Source: an uncultured Brevundimonas sp.
GTDB lineage: Bacteria; Pseudomonadota; Alphaproteobacteria; Caulobacterales; Caulobacteraceae
Assembly: GCF_947305955.1 (NCBI RefSeq)
Contig: NZ_CAMZFB010000004.1
Location: 45,195 to 109,194, forward strand
Direction: 5' to 3'
DNA length: 64,000 nucleotides
Shown here: positions 47,634 to 57,710 of the stretch, one piece after another
Layout of the letters: each line of letters starts with the position of its first letter
Position numbering within the stretch: the stretch's first letter is position 1
Notes under the pieces: generated by a model
Databases searched by the model: none
What the model saw: the letters and a program-made list of their open reading frames with translations, nothing else
What the model was told of the DNA's origin: nothing
Translations under genes and position numbers: made by a program

Positions 47634-48359
47634 GTGTTCAAGCGTACAGTGTCGAGTGTCGCTGAGCTGATGACGCGCCGATGGAGCACGGTCGTGGCGG
47701 GACTGACGCTGGTGGTCTGTACGGCGGCGCTCTTTGCATTCGGCAAACAGTTTTTCATCGACGGACAGGACGAGGTCGCACACTGGTTGGGCGGTTATCG
47801 CGCGGGGCCATGGGGATTGGCGGCGTCAATCGGCTTGTTTACCGCCGCCGCCTTGATCGGCGCGCCGCAGTTCCTGCTGGTGGGAATATGCGTGCTGGTA
47901 TTCGGGCCGTGGCACGGCTTTGCCTATAGCTGGGTCGCGACCGTGGTCTCGGCGGCGGTAACCTATTGGCTGGGGCGTGGTCCGGCAGCGCGGTGGCTGC
48001 AGGGCGTCGGCGGTGTCGGCTATGAAAAGGTTCAGGCCCTGATTGGGCGTAATGCCTTTGTGGCCAGCTTTGTCATCCGTAATGTGCCATCGGCCCCGTT
48101 TGTCATCGTCAACGCAGCGTTCGGGGCGGTGCGGGCCAACTTCTGGGCCTATCTGGCGGGGTGCGGCCTAGGCAGCCTTCCCAAGACGGCGGTTATCGCC
48201 TTTTTCGGTGGTTCACTGGTCACGGCGGTCAGGGGCGATGGCGTATGGTCGTCCTTCATTCTGGCCGCATTGGCCGGCTTCTGGCTGTTGGTCATGCTGA
48301 TGACCAAGCGGTGGATCGTCGCCCGCCAGCGCAGCCGTAAATCGGACGGCCTGCGATAG
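47634..48359 (+). CDS. TVP38/TMEM64 (VTT/DedA-like) membrane protein
   Basis: An integral membrane protein with about five to six helices. The VTT-type signature appears as 'AALIGAPQFLLVGICVLVFGPWHGF' and 'FVIRNVPSAPFVIVNAAFGAVRANF', with the conserved 'GSLPKTAVIAFFG' near the end. Related proteins act as lipid scramblases or undecaprenyl-phosphate/cation transporters; the exact role is unknown. The start is unclear: the track uses TTG 47538; GTG 47634 gives about 241 residues, a usual length, and ATG 47670 is also possible. Stand-alone gene. Confidence 0.75.
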   Translation: MFKRTVSSVAELMTRRWSTVVAGLTLVVCTAALFAFGKQFFIDGQDEVAHWLGGYRAGPWGLAASIGLFTAAALIGAPQFLLVGICVLVFGPWHGFAYSWVATVVSAAVTYWLGRGPAARWLQGVGGVGYEKVQALIGRNAFVASFVIRNVPSAPFVIVNAAFGAVRANFWAYLAGCGLGSLPKTAVIAFFGGSLVTAVRGDGVWSSFILAALAGFWLLVMLMTKRWIVARQRSRKSDGLR

Positions 48360-48531
48360 GTGTAACAATCCCGGAAAGGGATTTGGAATCACCATCTTCC
48401 TGACAGAATTATACTTATGGCTGCACAAGCGGTTGATCGTATCGCTTAGGCGCTTGCAATCGTCGCATCATAAGGGCAAACCGAAACTTCAGTCGGCTTG
48501 GCAAGGACGTCAAAAGGGCCATCACACCACC

Positions 48532-48551
48532 TGTGGTGTGAGGGCGGGGGC
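48532..48551. promoter_or_regulatory. Palindrome upstream of mreB
   Basis: TCACACCAC-CT-GTGGTGTGA, 9-bp perfect arms around CT, about 70 bp upstream of the mreB ATG within a 260-bp noncoding gap. The two-base centre is too tight for a terminator loop and no T-run follows, so a protein-binding site is more likely. Confidence 0.5.
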
Positions 48552-48596
48552 AATTGCCGTTGCAGACCAAACCTTTCAGCGCCCTAACAGGCCTAA

Positions 48597-49661
<1,065 letters not shown>

Positions 49662-49684
49662 GGTTCGACATTCTTACTGGTGTG

Positions 49685-49711
49685 AAGGCCGATTTCGTGA
49701 GAATCGGCCTT
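49685..49711 (+). terminator. Hairpin between mreB and mreC (attenuator-like)
   Basis: AAGGCCGATT-TCGTGAG-AATCGGCCTT, perfect 10-bp stem, followed by TACTCTGTC rather than a T-run. Sits in the 111-bp gap after mreB; may terminate part of the transcripts or protect the mreB mRNA 3' end. Confidence 0.55.
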
Positions 49712-49772
49712 TACTCTGTCTCCCCCGTTCGACGTTTTCGTCGATTCTGAAACCCTAGCAGGAAGGTTGGCC

Positions 49773-50891
49773 GTGGCGTTTCGCGACGGACCATTCGAGA
49801 ATCTCAAGGTGCCGCTGGCCTGGACGGCCGCGGTGGTTGTTGTCGTGGGCGTTGCCGCATCGGTGGTGATGCTGGCTGGCAGCAACCGCGATACCCCGAC
49901 ACGATCCTATATGCGCGCGGGCGTAGAAACCGCTGCTGCACCTGTCGGCGAAGTCCTTTCCGCGCCTGTCCGCTGGACCGGCAATGCGTTTGAATACATC
50001 GGCGGCTATTTCTTCGCGGTGTCGGAGAACCGTCGCCTGCGTGCCGAGCTGGCCGAACTGCGTGACTGGCGCGACGAAGCCATCGCGCTCAAGAATATCA
50101 ATGCCCGCTATGAGCAGATGCTGGGCATCCACACCGATCCGCCGATCCCCATGGTCGCAGGCCGCACTGTCACGGATGCCCGTGGCCCGTTTGCCCGCGC
50201 CCGTCTGGTGAATCTTGGCTCTGCCGATCAGGTGAGGGCAGGCAACCCTGTCCTCAGCGAGCATGGACTGGTGGGCCGTATCAGCGGCGTGTCCGCCCGG
50301 GTCAGCCGTATGATCCTGCTGACAGACGTGTCGTCGCGTATCCCCGTGCTGATCGAGCGCACCAACGGCCGCGCCATTCTGGTGGGCGATGCCAGCCGCA
50401 ACCCGCGCCTCGACTATGTGCGCGGCACCAATATGGTGAAGGAAGGCGACCGCGTGATCACCTCGGGTGACGGCGGTGGTTTCCCGCGCGGCCTTCCGGT
50501 CGGTGTGGTCGCCAAGGGCGTTGACGGTTCGTGGCGCGTGAAGCTGTTCAGCGAGCGTGCCGCTATCGACTATGTGCGTGTGCTGCTGTTCCACGACTTC
50601 AACCTGCTGGTTGATCCGACGGCGCTGAACGCTCCGCCGCTGGCGTCGCTGGATGCCGCACCGTCACCGACGCCCCAGCAGTCTGCTGCCATTACCGATG
50701 CCGCTACGCGCCGTGCCGCGGCCAATGCAGCCGCCGCTGAGCGCGCTCAACAGGCCGAGGCACAGGCCATCGCCCGCGAACGTGCCGAGGCCGAAGCCCG
50801 TCGTCAGGCCGCCGCCACGGCAGCCGCCACTCCGGCAGCACCTGCTGCTGCCCCCGCTGCCACCGCTCCGGTCGGGAATACGGGCAGATGA
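49773..50891 (+). CDS. mreC: Rod shape-determining protein MreC
   Basis: Periplasmic scaffold linking MreB filaments to PBP2. One membrane helix at about residues 14-35 ('AAVVVVVGVAASVVML'), a coiled coil at about 80-115 ('ENRRLRAELAELRDWRDEAI'), then the two-beta-barrel MreC domain ('LVNLGSADQVRAGNPVL', 'GLVGRISGVSARVSRMILLTD', 'RVITSGDGGGFPRGLPVG'). A C-terminal Ala/Pro/Gln-rich tail of about 90 residues is low complexity and longer than in E. coli. GTG 49773 is used because GGAAGG lies six bases upstream; the TTG of the track would overlap it. The stop overlaps mreD. Confidence 0.94.
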   Translation: MAFRDGPFENLKVPLAWTAAVVVVVGVAASVVMLAGSNRDTPTRSYMRAGVETAAAPVGEVLSAPVRWTGNAFEYIGGYFFAVSENRRLRAELAELRDWRDEAIALKNINARYEQMLGIHTDPPIPMVAGRTVTDARGPFARARLVNLGSADQVRAGNPVLSEHGLVGRISGVSARVSRMILLTDVSSRIPVLIERTNGRAILVGDASRNPRLDYVRGTNMVKEGDRVITSGDGGGFPRGLPVGVVAKGVDGSWRVKLFSERAAIDYVRVLLFHDFNLLVDPTALNAPPLASLDAAPSPTPQQSAAITDAATRRAAANAAAAERAQQAEAQAIARERAEAEARRQAAATAAATPAAPAAAPAATAPVGNTGR

Positions 50892-51406
50892 GGCGCCCCA
50901 TATCGGTACGGATGGTCGGCCCGCTTGAGTGGGTTGTTTATCCGGCCCTGATGGCGGTTCTCGCGACCGTCGTCCTGTCCATCCCGTTCCGCCTGTTTGG
51001 CCTGACGCTGCCCGAGCCTGTGTTTCCGCTGGTTCTGGCCTATGCTTGGCCGATGATCCGTCCGGCGGCGATCGGCCCGATCGTTTTGTTCGTGTTGGGC
51101 CTGTTCCTCGACCTTTATTGGGGCGGCCAGTTTGGCCTGTGGGCTCTGGCCCTGATGATCGTGTACGGAGCCATGCTTCTGGCGCGGGCCTTTATGTCGG
51201 GCCATGCGACGGTTGTGAACTTTGCCCTGTATGTGGGATGTGTGGCGCTGGCCTTCTTCGTTGCCTATGTGGTGACGGCACTCAGGTTGAATAACGCCCC
51301 TTCGGTCATGGCATTGATTGGACAGATGCTGCCGACCCTGCTGCTGTTCCCCGTGGCGGACTGGTTGGTCCAGAAGTTTGACGACAACGATGTGAGGTTC
51401 GTGTGA
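50888..51406 (+). CDS. mreD: Rod shape-determining protein MreD
   Basis: A 172-residue integral membrane protein with about five helices ('WVVYPALMAVLATVVLSI', 'PIVLFVLGLFLDLYWGG', 'FALYVGCVALAFFVAYVV', 'MLPTLLLFPVADWLV'), standard for MreD, which bridges MreC and the RodA-PBP2 synthase. 'LFLDLYWGGQFGLWAL' is the conserved central motif. ATG overlaps the mreC stop (ATGA) and its stop overlaps the GTG of mrdA, so the three are translationally coupled. Confidence 0.93.
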   Translation: MRRPISVRMVGPLEWVVYPALMAVLATVVLSIPFRLFGLTLPEPVFPLVLAYAWPMIRPAAIGPIVLFVLGLFLDLYWGGQFGLWALALMIVYGAMLLARAFMSGHATVVNFALYVGCVALAFFVAYVVTALRLNNAPSVMALIGQMLPTLLLFPVADWLVQKFDDNDVRFV

Positions 51407-53388
51407 GCAGCGAACCGCAACTGTTCTTTTCCGATGTTAACGAGCGTCAGGGATCGTTCCTGCGTCGTACGCTGCTGCTGGGTGGCGCGACGGTGGGCGG
51501 TCTGGCCGTGCTTGTGGGCCGCCTGACCCAGCTCCAGATTTTCAACGCAGAGCAATATGCGACGCTGGCCAGTAACAACCAGTTCAACTTCCGACTGGTG
51601 CCGCCGCCGCGTGGCCTGATCAAGGACCGCAACGGGGTGGTGATTGCGGGTAACCGCCCCAGCTTCCGCGTGCTGGTCGTGCGTGACGAAACCAAGGATC
51701 TGGACGAGACGCTCGACATTCTGGGCCGTCTTTTGCCCGATACGCTGGAGCGTCGCCGGACCATCATCCGCGAGGTGAACGCCGCGCCGCGTTTCTCGCC
51801 CGTTCCGATCAAGAGTGACCTGAACTGGGAAGAGTTCTCCAAGGTCAATCTGCACGCCGCCGACCTGCCGGGCATCATGGCCGACATGAACGAGGCGCGC
51901 TACTATCCGCACGCGGGGGCCTATGCCCACGTGGTGGGCTATGTCGCCAAGGTTTCGGACAACGATATCAAGGCCCTGCGCGAACGCGGCGAGGAAGTGC
52001 CTTCCATCCTCTACAACCCTGGCTATCGCATCGGGCGTCAGGGGATCGAGAAGTCGCTGGACGAACAGCTGCGCGGCGAGGCCGGTGGCAATCGCGTCGA
52101 GGTGGATGTGCGTGGCCGCGTCGTGGCCGAGGACATGGCAGGCTCCAAGCCGCCGGTCCAAGGGGCCGAGGTCGTCCTGACCCTCGACAACGACATCCAA
52201 CAGCGCGCTCTCGAAGTCTTTGGCGAAGAGGCGGGCAGCATCGTCGTGATGGACGTGCGTAATGGCGACATCCTCGCCATGGTGTCGTCGCCGTCCTTTG
52301 ACCCGAACCTGTTCGTGTCGGGCGTGCCGTCGCGCATCTATCGCGCCTTGGCCGACTATGAGCGCCGTCCCCTGACGGACAAGGCGCTGTCGGGCACATT
52401 CGCACCGGGTTCGACGTTTAAGCCGGTTGTCGGTCTGGCTGCCATGAAGCGTGGCGTCGATCCCAACCGCCGCATCGTCTGTAACGGCAGCTTCTATCTG
52501 GGGCGCCGCTTTGCCTGCCTTGGCCGCCACGGTGCCGTCGATATGCGCGGCGCGCTGAAGGCGTCGTGCAACGTCTATTTCATGACGCTGGCGACCGAAA
52601 TGGGCCCCGACGCTATCGCCGAGGCCGCCCGCGACATGGGCTTTGGCCAGACCTTTGACATCGGCATCAGCGGCCAAAAGGCCGGTCTGGTGCCCGACCG
52701 CGAATGGCGTCGCAAAAATCCGGTGCGCGGCGATACCAAATGGTATCCGGGCGAGACGCCCAGCTATGGCATCGGGCAGGGCGCTTTGACCGTCAATGCG
52801 CTGCAACTGGCCGTCTATACGGCGCGTATCGCCAATGGCCGCAAGGCGGTTGTGCCGCGCCTGATCAAGTCCATTGGCGGTGTTGAACAGAACACCAACG
52901 CCTTTGCCGACCTGCCGTACGATCCGGACATGTTCCAGGTTCTACGCGATGGCATGGAGGCCGTGACCGCTGCGGGTGGTACGGGCTTTCGTAACAGCCA
53001 GCTGGGACTTGGCACTGTCAAAATGGCGGGCAAAACCGGTACGGCACAGGCCCGTAACTATGGCTCCGGTTCGCGTAAGGGCGCAGGGCGTCCGTGGAAC
53101 CAGAAGGACCACAACCTTTTCGTGGCCTACGCCCCGACGGATAACCCGCGCTATGCCGTGTCGGTCATTGTCCAGCACGGTGGCATGGGTGGCGGTACCG
53201 CCGGTGCGCCACGCGCTCGTGAGGTGATGAAGGTCGCCCTGCTGAAGGACCCCGAAATCCGCGCTCGTATCGAGCAGTCCGGTTTCGAGGTACAAGAGGA
53301 CCAAGGCGCTCTCGAAGCCGCCGCGCGTGGCGAGCCGACTGACACCGTGGCAACCGAGGCCGCCACCCCGCCGCCGCTTGTGGAGTAG
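51403..53388 (+). CDS. mrdA: Penicillin-binding protein 2 (elongasome transpeptidase)
   Basis: Class B PBP that cross-links lateral peptidoglycan with RodA. One N-terminal membrane helix (about 24-42, 'TLLLGGATVGGLAVLVG'), the dimerisation/pedestal region ('RGLIKDRNGVVIAGNRPSF'), and a transpeptidase domain with 'GSTFKPVVGL' (active Ser near residue 336), 'KASCNVYF' (SxN near 387) and 'AGKTGTAQARN' (KTG near 543). A Glu/Ala/Thr-rich tail follows. The GTG start overlaps mreD. 661 residues, full length. Confidence 0.96.
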   Translation: MSSEPQLFFSDVNERQGSFLRRTLLLGGATVGGLAVLVGRLTQLQIFNAEQYATLASNNQFNFRLVPPPRGLIKDRNGVVIAGNRPSFRVLVVRDETKDLDETLDILGRLLPDTLERRRTIIREVNAAPRFSPVPIKSDLNWEEFSKVNLHAADLPGIMADMNEARYYPHAGAYAHVVGYVAKVSDNDIKALRERGEEVPSILYNPGYRIGRQGIEKSLDEQLRGEAGGNRVEVDVRGRVVAEDMAGSKPPVQGAEVVLTLDNDIQQRALEVFGEEAGSIVVMDVRNGDILAMVSSPSFDPNLFVSGVPSRIYRALADYERRPLTDKALSGTFAPGSTFKPVVGLAAMKRGVDPNRRIVCNGSFYLGRRFACLGRHGAVDMRGALKASCNVYFMTLATEMGPDAIAEAARDMGFGQTFDIGISGQKAGLVPDREWRRKNPVRGDTKWYPGETPSYGIGQGALTVNALQLAVYTARIANGRKAVVPRLIKSIGGVEQNTNAFADLPYDPDMFQVLRDGMEAVTAAGGTGFRNSQLGLGTVKMAGKTGTAQARNYGSGSRKGAGRPWNQKDHNLFVAYAPTDNPRYAVSVIVQHGGMGGGTAGAPRAREVMKVALLKDPEIRARIEQSGFEVQEDQGALEAAARGEPTDTVATEAATPPPLVE

Positions 53389-53393
53389 GGACG

Positions 53394-54551
53394 ATGACTT
53401 CATCCGCACTGACCCGCCCCGGCGAACGTGAAAGACTGTCGGTCAAGCTCACCCAGATCGACTGGCGCATTGTGGGCCTGCTGACCTGTCTGGCGGGCAT
53501 GGGCACGCTGATGCTGTACTCGCTCGGCAAGCTGTCGTGGGAGCCGTGGGCGCTGAAGCACCTGCTGCGCTACAGCGTGCTGTTGGTGGCGATGATCTGT
53601 ATGGCGCTGGTCCACCCGAAATGGTGGTTCCGTGCGGCTTATCCGCTTTATGCGATGCTGCTGGTCATGGTGTTGCTGGTTGAGTTCTCGCCGCTCGGCT
53701 ATGTGGCGGGCGGCGCGAAGAACTGGCTGAACCTCGGCTTTATCCGCATCCAGCCGGCCGAATTCATGAAGATCGGCCTCGTGCTCGCTCTGGCGCGTTG
53801 GTACCACAACCATACGGCGCAAGAGGCGCGATGGTCGTGGAAGCTGCTGTTTCCGGCAGGCATGATTGGCGTGCCGTTCATTCTGGTTGCGGCCCAACCG
53901 GATCTTGGCTCGGCCATGATCATCGCCCTGACAGGCGGTGCGGTGATGGTTCTTGCAGGGCTGAGCTGGTGGGTGATTGGCGCAGGCGTTTTGGCTGCTG
54001 TCGTGATCATTCCGCCGTTCGTGATGTTCGTGATGCACGACTATCAGCGCAACCGCGTGCTGAACTTCCTCAATCCGGAAATGGACCCGACGGGCACCGG
54101 CTATAACATCATCCAGTCCAAGATCGCGCTCGGCTCGGGCGGATTGATGGGCAAGGGTTTTGGTCTGGGCAGCCAGAGCCAGCTGGAGTTCCTGCCGGAA
54201 CGCCACACCGATTTCATCTTCTCGACCGTGGCCGAGGAGTTCGGCTTTATCGGCTCGACCGCTGTGCTGATCTGTTATGCGGCGCTGTTCCTGATTGCGT
54301 TCCGGATCGCGTCGCTGTCGCACAGCCACTTTGGCCGTATCGGATCGGCAGGTATGACGGCCTTCGTTGTGATGTTCGTTCTGATCAACGGGGCGATGGT
54401 GATGGGCCTGGCTCCGGTTGTGGGTGTGCCTATGCCACTCCTGTCGTATGGCGGCTCGGGCATGACGACCATCATGATCGGCTTTGCTCTGGTCATGAGC
54501 GTGCGTATCCACCGCTATGCCGAACTGCCCAAGGGGCAGGGCTTCTTCTGA
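53394..54551 (+). CDS. rodA: Peptidoglycan glycosyltransferase RodA (SEDS)
   Basis: SEDS-family glycan polymerase with about ten helices that pairs with PBP2. Family motifs: 'GGAKNWLNLGFIRIQPAEFMKIG', 'QPDLGSAMIIAL', the catalytic Asp in 'LPERHTDFIFSTVAEEFGF' near residue 270, and 'PLLSYGGSGMTTIMIGFALV' close to the end. 385 residues. It starts five bases after the mrdA stop. Last gene of the elongasome operon; a DUF6173 gene follows after 56 bp. Confidence 0.96.
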   Translation: MTSSALTRPGERERLSVKLTQIDWRIVGLLTCLAGMGTLMLYSLGKLSWEPWALKHLLRYSVLLVAMICMALVHPKWWFRAAYPLYAMLLVMVLLVEFSPLGYVAGGAKNWLNLGFIRIQPAEFMKIGLVLALARWYHNHTAQEARWSWKLLFPAGMIGVPFILVAAQPDLGSAMIIALTGGAVMVLAGLSWWVIGAGVLAAVVIIPPFVMFVMHDYQRNRVLNFLNPEMDPTGTGYNIIQSKIALGSGGLMGKGFGLGSQSQLEFLPERHTDFIFSTVAEEFGFIGSTAVLICYAALFLIAFRIASLSHSHFGRIGSAGMTAFVVMFVLINGAMVMGLAPVVGVPMPLLSYGGSGMTTIMIGFALVMSVRIHRYAELPKGQGFF

Positions 54552-54607
54552 TCACATGACCGCGTTCGGGGTTGTGCTCTGCGCCCCGCACGCGGTTATC
54601 TGTGAGC

Positions 54608-55060
54608 ATGAGTGAGACACCTATTCCCAAGGCCGATCCGGCCATGTTCGGCGATTGCGGCGACGTTCCCTGTCCTCAGCCGGTCACCGCCGATCCCTCC
54701 AACAGTGCCAGTTTGCAGGATCTCGGCGACCGCATGCGGGACAACCCCGCAGAGTGGGCCTTCGTGCGCCTGTCGCGGATGATTCAGGACTTCGAGGCGG
54801 GTCTGGACAAGGACGAGGAGATCGGGGCCAGCGTGGTGGGCCTGCCCGGCGACGGCACGATGCAGATCGTCGATGTCGGCTTTTGGGGCCCGGACCTGAT
54901 CATGTTCTTCGGGCGCAATACGGATGGAAAGCCCGTCCGGCTTATCCAGCACTATAGCCAGATCAATGTGGTGCTGAATGCGGTCAAGAAGCCGGAGGAT
55001 CAGGCCGAGGCCAATCGCATCGGCTTCCGGTTGGATGAGCTGGTGTCCAAGACCAACTAA
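54608..55060 (+). CDS. DUF6173 family protein
   Basis: A 150-residue soluble protein beginning 'MSETPIPKADPAMFGDCGD'. The stretch 'NPAEWAFVRLSRMIQDFEAGLDKDEE' and 'VDVGFWGPDLIMFFGRNTDGKPVRLIQHYSQINVVLNAV' fits the DUF6173 family as I remember it. No signal peptide or catalytic motif. ATG 54608 replaces the earlier track start. It lies downstream of rodA on the same strand and is closed by a strong terminator. Function unknown. Confidence 0.8.
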   Translation: MSETPIPKADPAMFGDCGDVPCPQPVTADPSNSASLQDLGDRMRDNPAEWAFVRLSRMIQDFEAGLDKDEEIGASVVGLPGDGTMQIVDVGFWGPDLIMFFGRNTDGKPVRLIQHYSQINVVLNAVKKPEDQAEANRIGFRLDELVSKTN

Positions 55061-55062
55061 GG

Positions 55063-55092
55063 AAAAAGCCCCGCCGATTGGCGGGGCTTTTT
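55063..55092. terminator. Bidirectional terminator between DUF6173 gene and pip
   Basis: AAAAAGCCCCGCC-GATT-GGCGGGGCTTTTT, perfect stem with A and T tracts on both sides; ends the mre operon and the convergent pip gene. Confidence 0.95.
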
Positions 55093-55101
55093 GTTGTCAG
55101 C

Positions 55102-56076
55102 CTAAACCGTTGCTGCCCAGTCGGTCGCGCGGATCAGGCTGCCGATGATGCCCGGTTCGCCTGCGGCGTGGCCGGCATCACCGATGATGTCCAGCTTGGC
55201 CTCAGGGAAGGCGCGGTGCAGCGCCCACGCGCCCGATGCGGGCGTCACCACGTCAAAGCGGCCTTGGGTGATGGAGGTCGGGATGTGGCGGATCTTGTCG
55301 ATGTTCTCGATGATCCAGTTTTCACTGTCGAAGAAGCCGCCGTTGGTGAAGTACCAGTTTTCGATACGGGCAAAGGCGACGGCGAAGTCGGGATCGCCGA
55401 ACTTGTCCGGCGAAGCGGTCGGTCCGGCGACGGTAACTGTATTGCCTTCCCACGTGGCCCAGGCGATGGCACAGCGGCGGCGTTCCTCGACATCGTCGCC
55501 CGTCAGGCGCTTGTAATAGGCGGCCATCAGGTTATCGCGCTCGTCCTCGGGGATGGGGGCGAGGAAGTTCTCCCACAGGTCGGGCCAGATCATCGAGGCA
55601 CCGTCCTGATAGAACCAGTGCAGCTCCTTCTTGGTCATCAGGAAGATACCGCGCAGCACCAACGCGCGGGTGCGTTCCGGATGTTTGATGGCATAGGTCA
55701 GAGACAGGGTCGAACCCCACGAACCGCCGAACACCACCCATTTGTCGATGCCCAGCATCTCGCGGATGGCTTCGATATCGGCCACCAGATCCCATGTCGT
55801 ATTATTCTCTAGGCTCGCGTTCGGACGCGACAGGCCACAGCCGCGCTGGTCAAACATGACGATGCGATAGACGGCAGGGTCAAAGTAACGTCGAAGGCCG
55901 GGGTTCACCGCACCGCCCGGACCGCCGTGCAGCACGACCACAGGGATACCGGCCGGATTGCCGCTTTCTTCCCAATAGATTTCGTGGACGCTGTCGGTCT
56001 TCATCCAGCCTTTGTTGAAGGCTTCGATTTCCGGATAAAGGGTACGACGCGGAGCGAGGGTCGAGGGAAAGGCCAT
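55102..56076 (-). CDS. pip: Proline iminopeptidase
   Basis: Alpha/beta hydrolase (peptidase S33) that removes N-terminal proline from peptides. 324 residues from ATG 56076 ('MAFPSTLAPRRTLYPEIEAF'). 'VVLHGGPGGAVNPGLRRYFD' is the oxyanion HGGPG motif, 'VVFGGSWGSTLSLTYA' carries the nucleophile Ser, Asp is in 'QGRFDVVTP' and His in 'GDAGHAAGEPG'. The cap is rich in Trp and Phe ('HWFYQDGASMIWPDLWENF'). GAAGGAA lies ahead of the ATG. Follows the DUF423 gene on the same strand by 14 bp. Confidence 0.95.
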   Translation of the reverse strand: MAFPSTLAPRRTLYPEIEAFNKGWMKTDSVHEIYWEESGNPAGIPVVVLHGGPGGAVNPGLRRYFDPAVYRIVMFDQRGCGLSRPNASLENNTTWDLVADIEAIREMLGIDKWVVFGGSWGSTLSLTYAIKHPERTRALVLRGIFLMTKKELHWFYQDGASMIWPDLWENFLAPIPEDERDNLMAAYYKRLTGDDVEERRRCAIAWATWEGNTVTVAGPTASPDKFGDPDFAVAFARIENWYFTNGGFFDSENWIIENIDKIRHIPTSITQGRFDVVTPASGAWALHRAFPEAKLDIIGDAGHAAGEPGIIGSLIRATDWAATV

Positions 56077-56090
56077 CAAGGTTCCTTCGT

Positions 56091-56462
56091 TTAAATCTGG
56101 GCCGGATGGCCACGAAACGCCCGAACGGCGAGCGTGATCCAACCGGCTATCATCAATGCGCCACCAATCGGTGCGACTGCGCCCATGACGCGAATATCTG
56201 TCAGGGCCAGCACAGTCAGGGCGGCGCAAAAGACGATGCCCCCCGAAAGTGCCAACCATGCGGCGAAACGGCCCATGCGGCCTGATTGGCTCCACATGGC
56301 GACGGCGGCTGCCAAGGCGGCGTGAACCATCAGATACTGGCCGCCGGTCTTCAGCCATTCAGCAGCCTGTCCACCGACGACATGCGCGCCAAAGGCACCG
56401 ACGGCGACAGACAGCGCGCCCGCAAAGGCGGCAGAGGCAAGGAGCTTGCGATCTGATTTCAT
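56091..56462 (-). CDS. DUF423 family membrane protein
   Basis: A 123-residue protein with four membrane helices, opening 'MKSDRKLLASAAFAGALSVAVGAFGAHVV'. 'AVGAFGAHV' and 'GAVAPIGGALMIAGWITLA' are typical DUF423 (YwdK-like) motifs. Function is not established for the family. Probably cotranscribed with pip. Confidence 0.85.
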   Translation of the reverse strand: MKSDRKLLASAAFAGALSVAVGAFGAHVVGGQAAEWLKTGGQYLMVHAALAAAVAMWSQSGRMGRFAAWLALSGGIVFCAALTVLALTDIRVMGAVAPIGGALMIAGWITLAVRAFRGHPAQI

Positions 56463-56510
56463 GACCAAAGATGTAGACCACTCGAACCGCAAAGTCTGCT
56501 ATCGCGCCGT

Positions 56511-57710
56511 ATGAATTCCGCCGTCCGAGTCTCGCTCCACTACATCAGCATCTTCTCGGTGACGGGCGTGGCCTTGCCCTTTGCAGGTCTGTGGCTGTCG
56601 TCCAAGGGGATGAGCAGGGCAGAGATCGGCCTGCTGCTGGCTCTGCCTATGCTCGGGCGCTTGCTGACGGGACCGCTGCTGGCTGTGTGGGCCGATGGTT
56701 TCCGGCGTCGGCGCAGTGCCATTGCGATCATGGGTTTAGTGATGGCGCTGGCCTATGGGTTGGCGGGCCTTGTCGACAATATCTGGTTGCGGGGGCTGTG
56801 CTGGTTTGTTGCGGCGACCGCGACGGCTGCCATGTTCCCGCTGGGCGATGTGCTGGCGTTGAAGCTGGCGCGCAGGGATGGCTATCCGTTCAGCCTGCCG
56901 CGCGGGTTCGGGTCACTGGCCTTTGTGCTGGCCAATCTGACAATGGGTGCGCTTCTGACCCGTGCATCGGTCGAGGCTGTGATCATCTGGATTGTTACCG
57001 CCAGCAGCCTGTGCTGCCTGATCTCTCTGGTTTTGCTTCCGGCCATCGATGTCAGCGAGGGGCAGGGCAAGGCCCCGGTCCGCGACCGGTTCAGGGGCGT
57101 CGGTGGCCTGTTTGCCAACCGCACCTTCATGCTCGCCGTTATGGGCATCGCCGCCATTCAGGCCTCGCACGGCTTCTACTACGGCTTCTCTGCCATTCTG
57201 TGGAAGGCGCAGGGCATGCCCGAAAGCTATACCGGCATGCTGTGGGCCTTTGCTGTGGCGGTCGAGGTGGCCTTCATGTGGGTGGTCGAGCCGTGGCGTA
57301 GGCGGTTTGGCATTTCGGCCTTTACGCTTGTGGCCGTGGGGGCCGGTGCCGCCATTTTGCGTTGGACCCTGATGGCGGTCGAGCCGTCGATACCGATGCT
57401 GTGGGTTCTACAGGTTCTGCACGCCCTGACGTTTGCCGCCACCTATCTGGGTAGTGTCGAGATTGTCGATGCGCTCAGCCCGCCAAAAGACCACACGGCG
57501 TCACAAACCCTGTCGTCCATGCTGTCGTCGGGTTTGATGACGGGTTTGGCGACGGCTCTGTCGGGTCCGCTCAGCGCCCGTTTCGGTGCTGCGGGCTATC
57601 TGGGGATGACGCTGATTGCGGTGGGTGGCCTCATCGCCATCCTGTCGGTTCGCCTGCCGATCAGGCGCGCGCTGCAAAACGGGGCAGGGGCGTCAGGTGC
57701 TGCGTCATGA
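56511..57710 (+). CDS. MFS transporter (3-phenylpropionate permease-like)
   Basis: A 399-residue major facilitator with 12 predicted helices. The opening 'MNSAVRVSLHYISIFSVTGVALPF' and the loop 'GRLLTGPLLAVWADGFRRRR' (motif A-like, between helices 2 and 3) place it in the MFS_1-like/HcaT group. No substrate-specific feature is visible. Its 3' end overlaps a convergent hypothetical gene by 50 bp, so the last ~16 codons are read on both strands. Confidence 0.85.
   Translation: MNSAVRVSLHYISIFSVTGVALPFAGLWLSSKGMSRAEIGLLLALPMLGRLLTGPLLAVWADGFRRRRSAIAIMGLVMALAYGLAGLVDNIWLRGLCWFVAATATAAMFPLGDVLALKLARRDGYPFSLPRGFGSLAFVLANLTMGALLTRASVEAVIIWIVTASSLCCLISLVLLPAIDVSEGQGKAPVRDRFRGVGGLFANRTFMLAVMGIAAIQASHGFYYGFSAILWKAQGMPESYTGMLWAFAVAVEVAFMWVVEPWRRRFGISAFTLVAVGAGAAILRWTLMAVEPSIPMLWVLQVLHALTFAATYLGSVEIVDALSPPKDHTASQTLSSMLSSGLMTGLATALSGPLSARFGAAGYLGMTLIAVGGLIAILSVRLPIRRALQNGAGASGAAS

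Noticed and set aside
48367-48383. AATCCC-GGAAA-GGGATT hairpin after the TVP38-like gene
   Set aside because: Six-bp stem with no T-run; too weak to list as a terminator.
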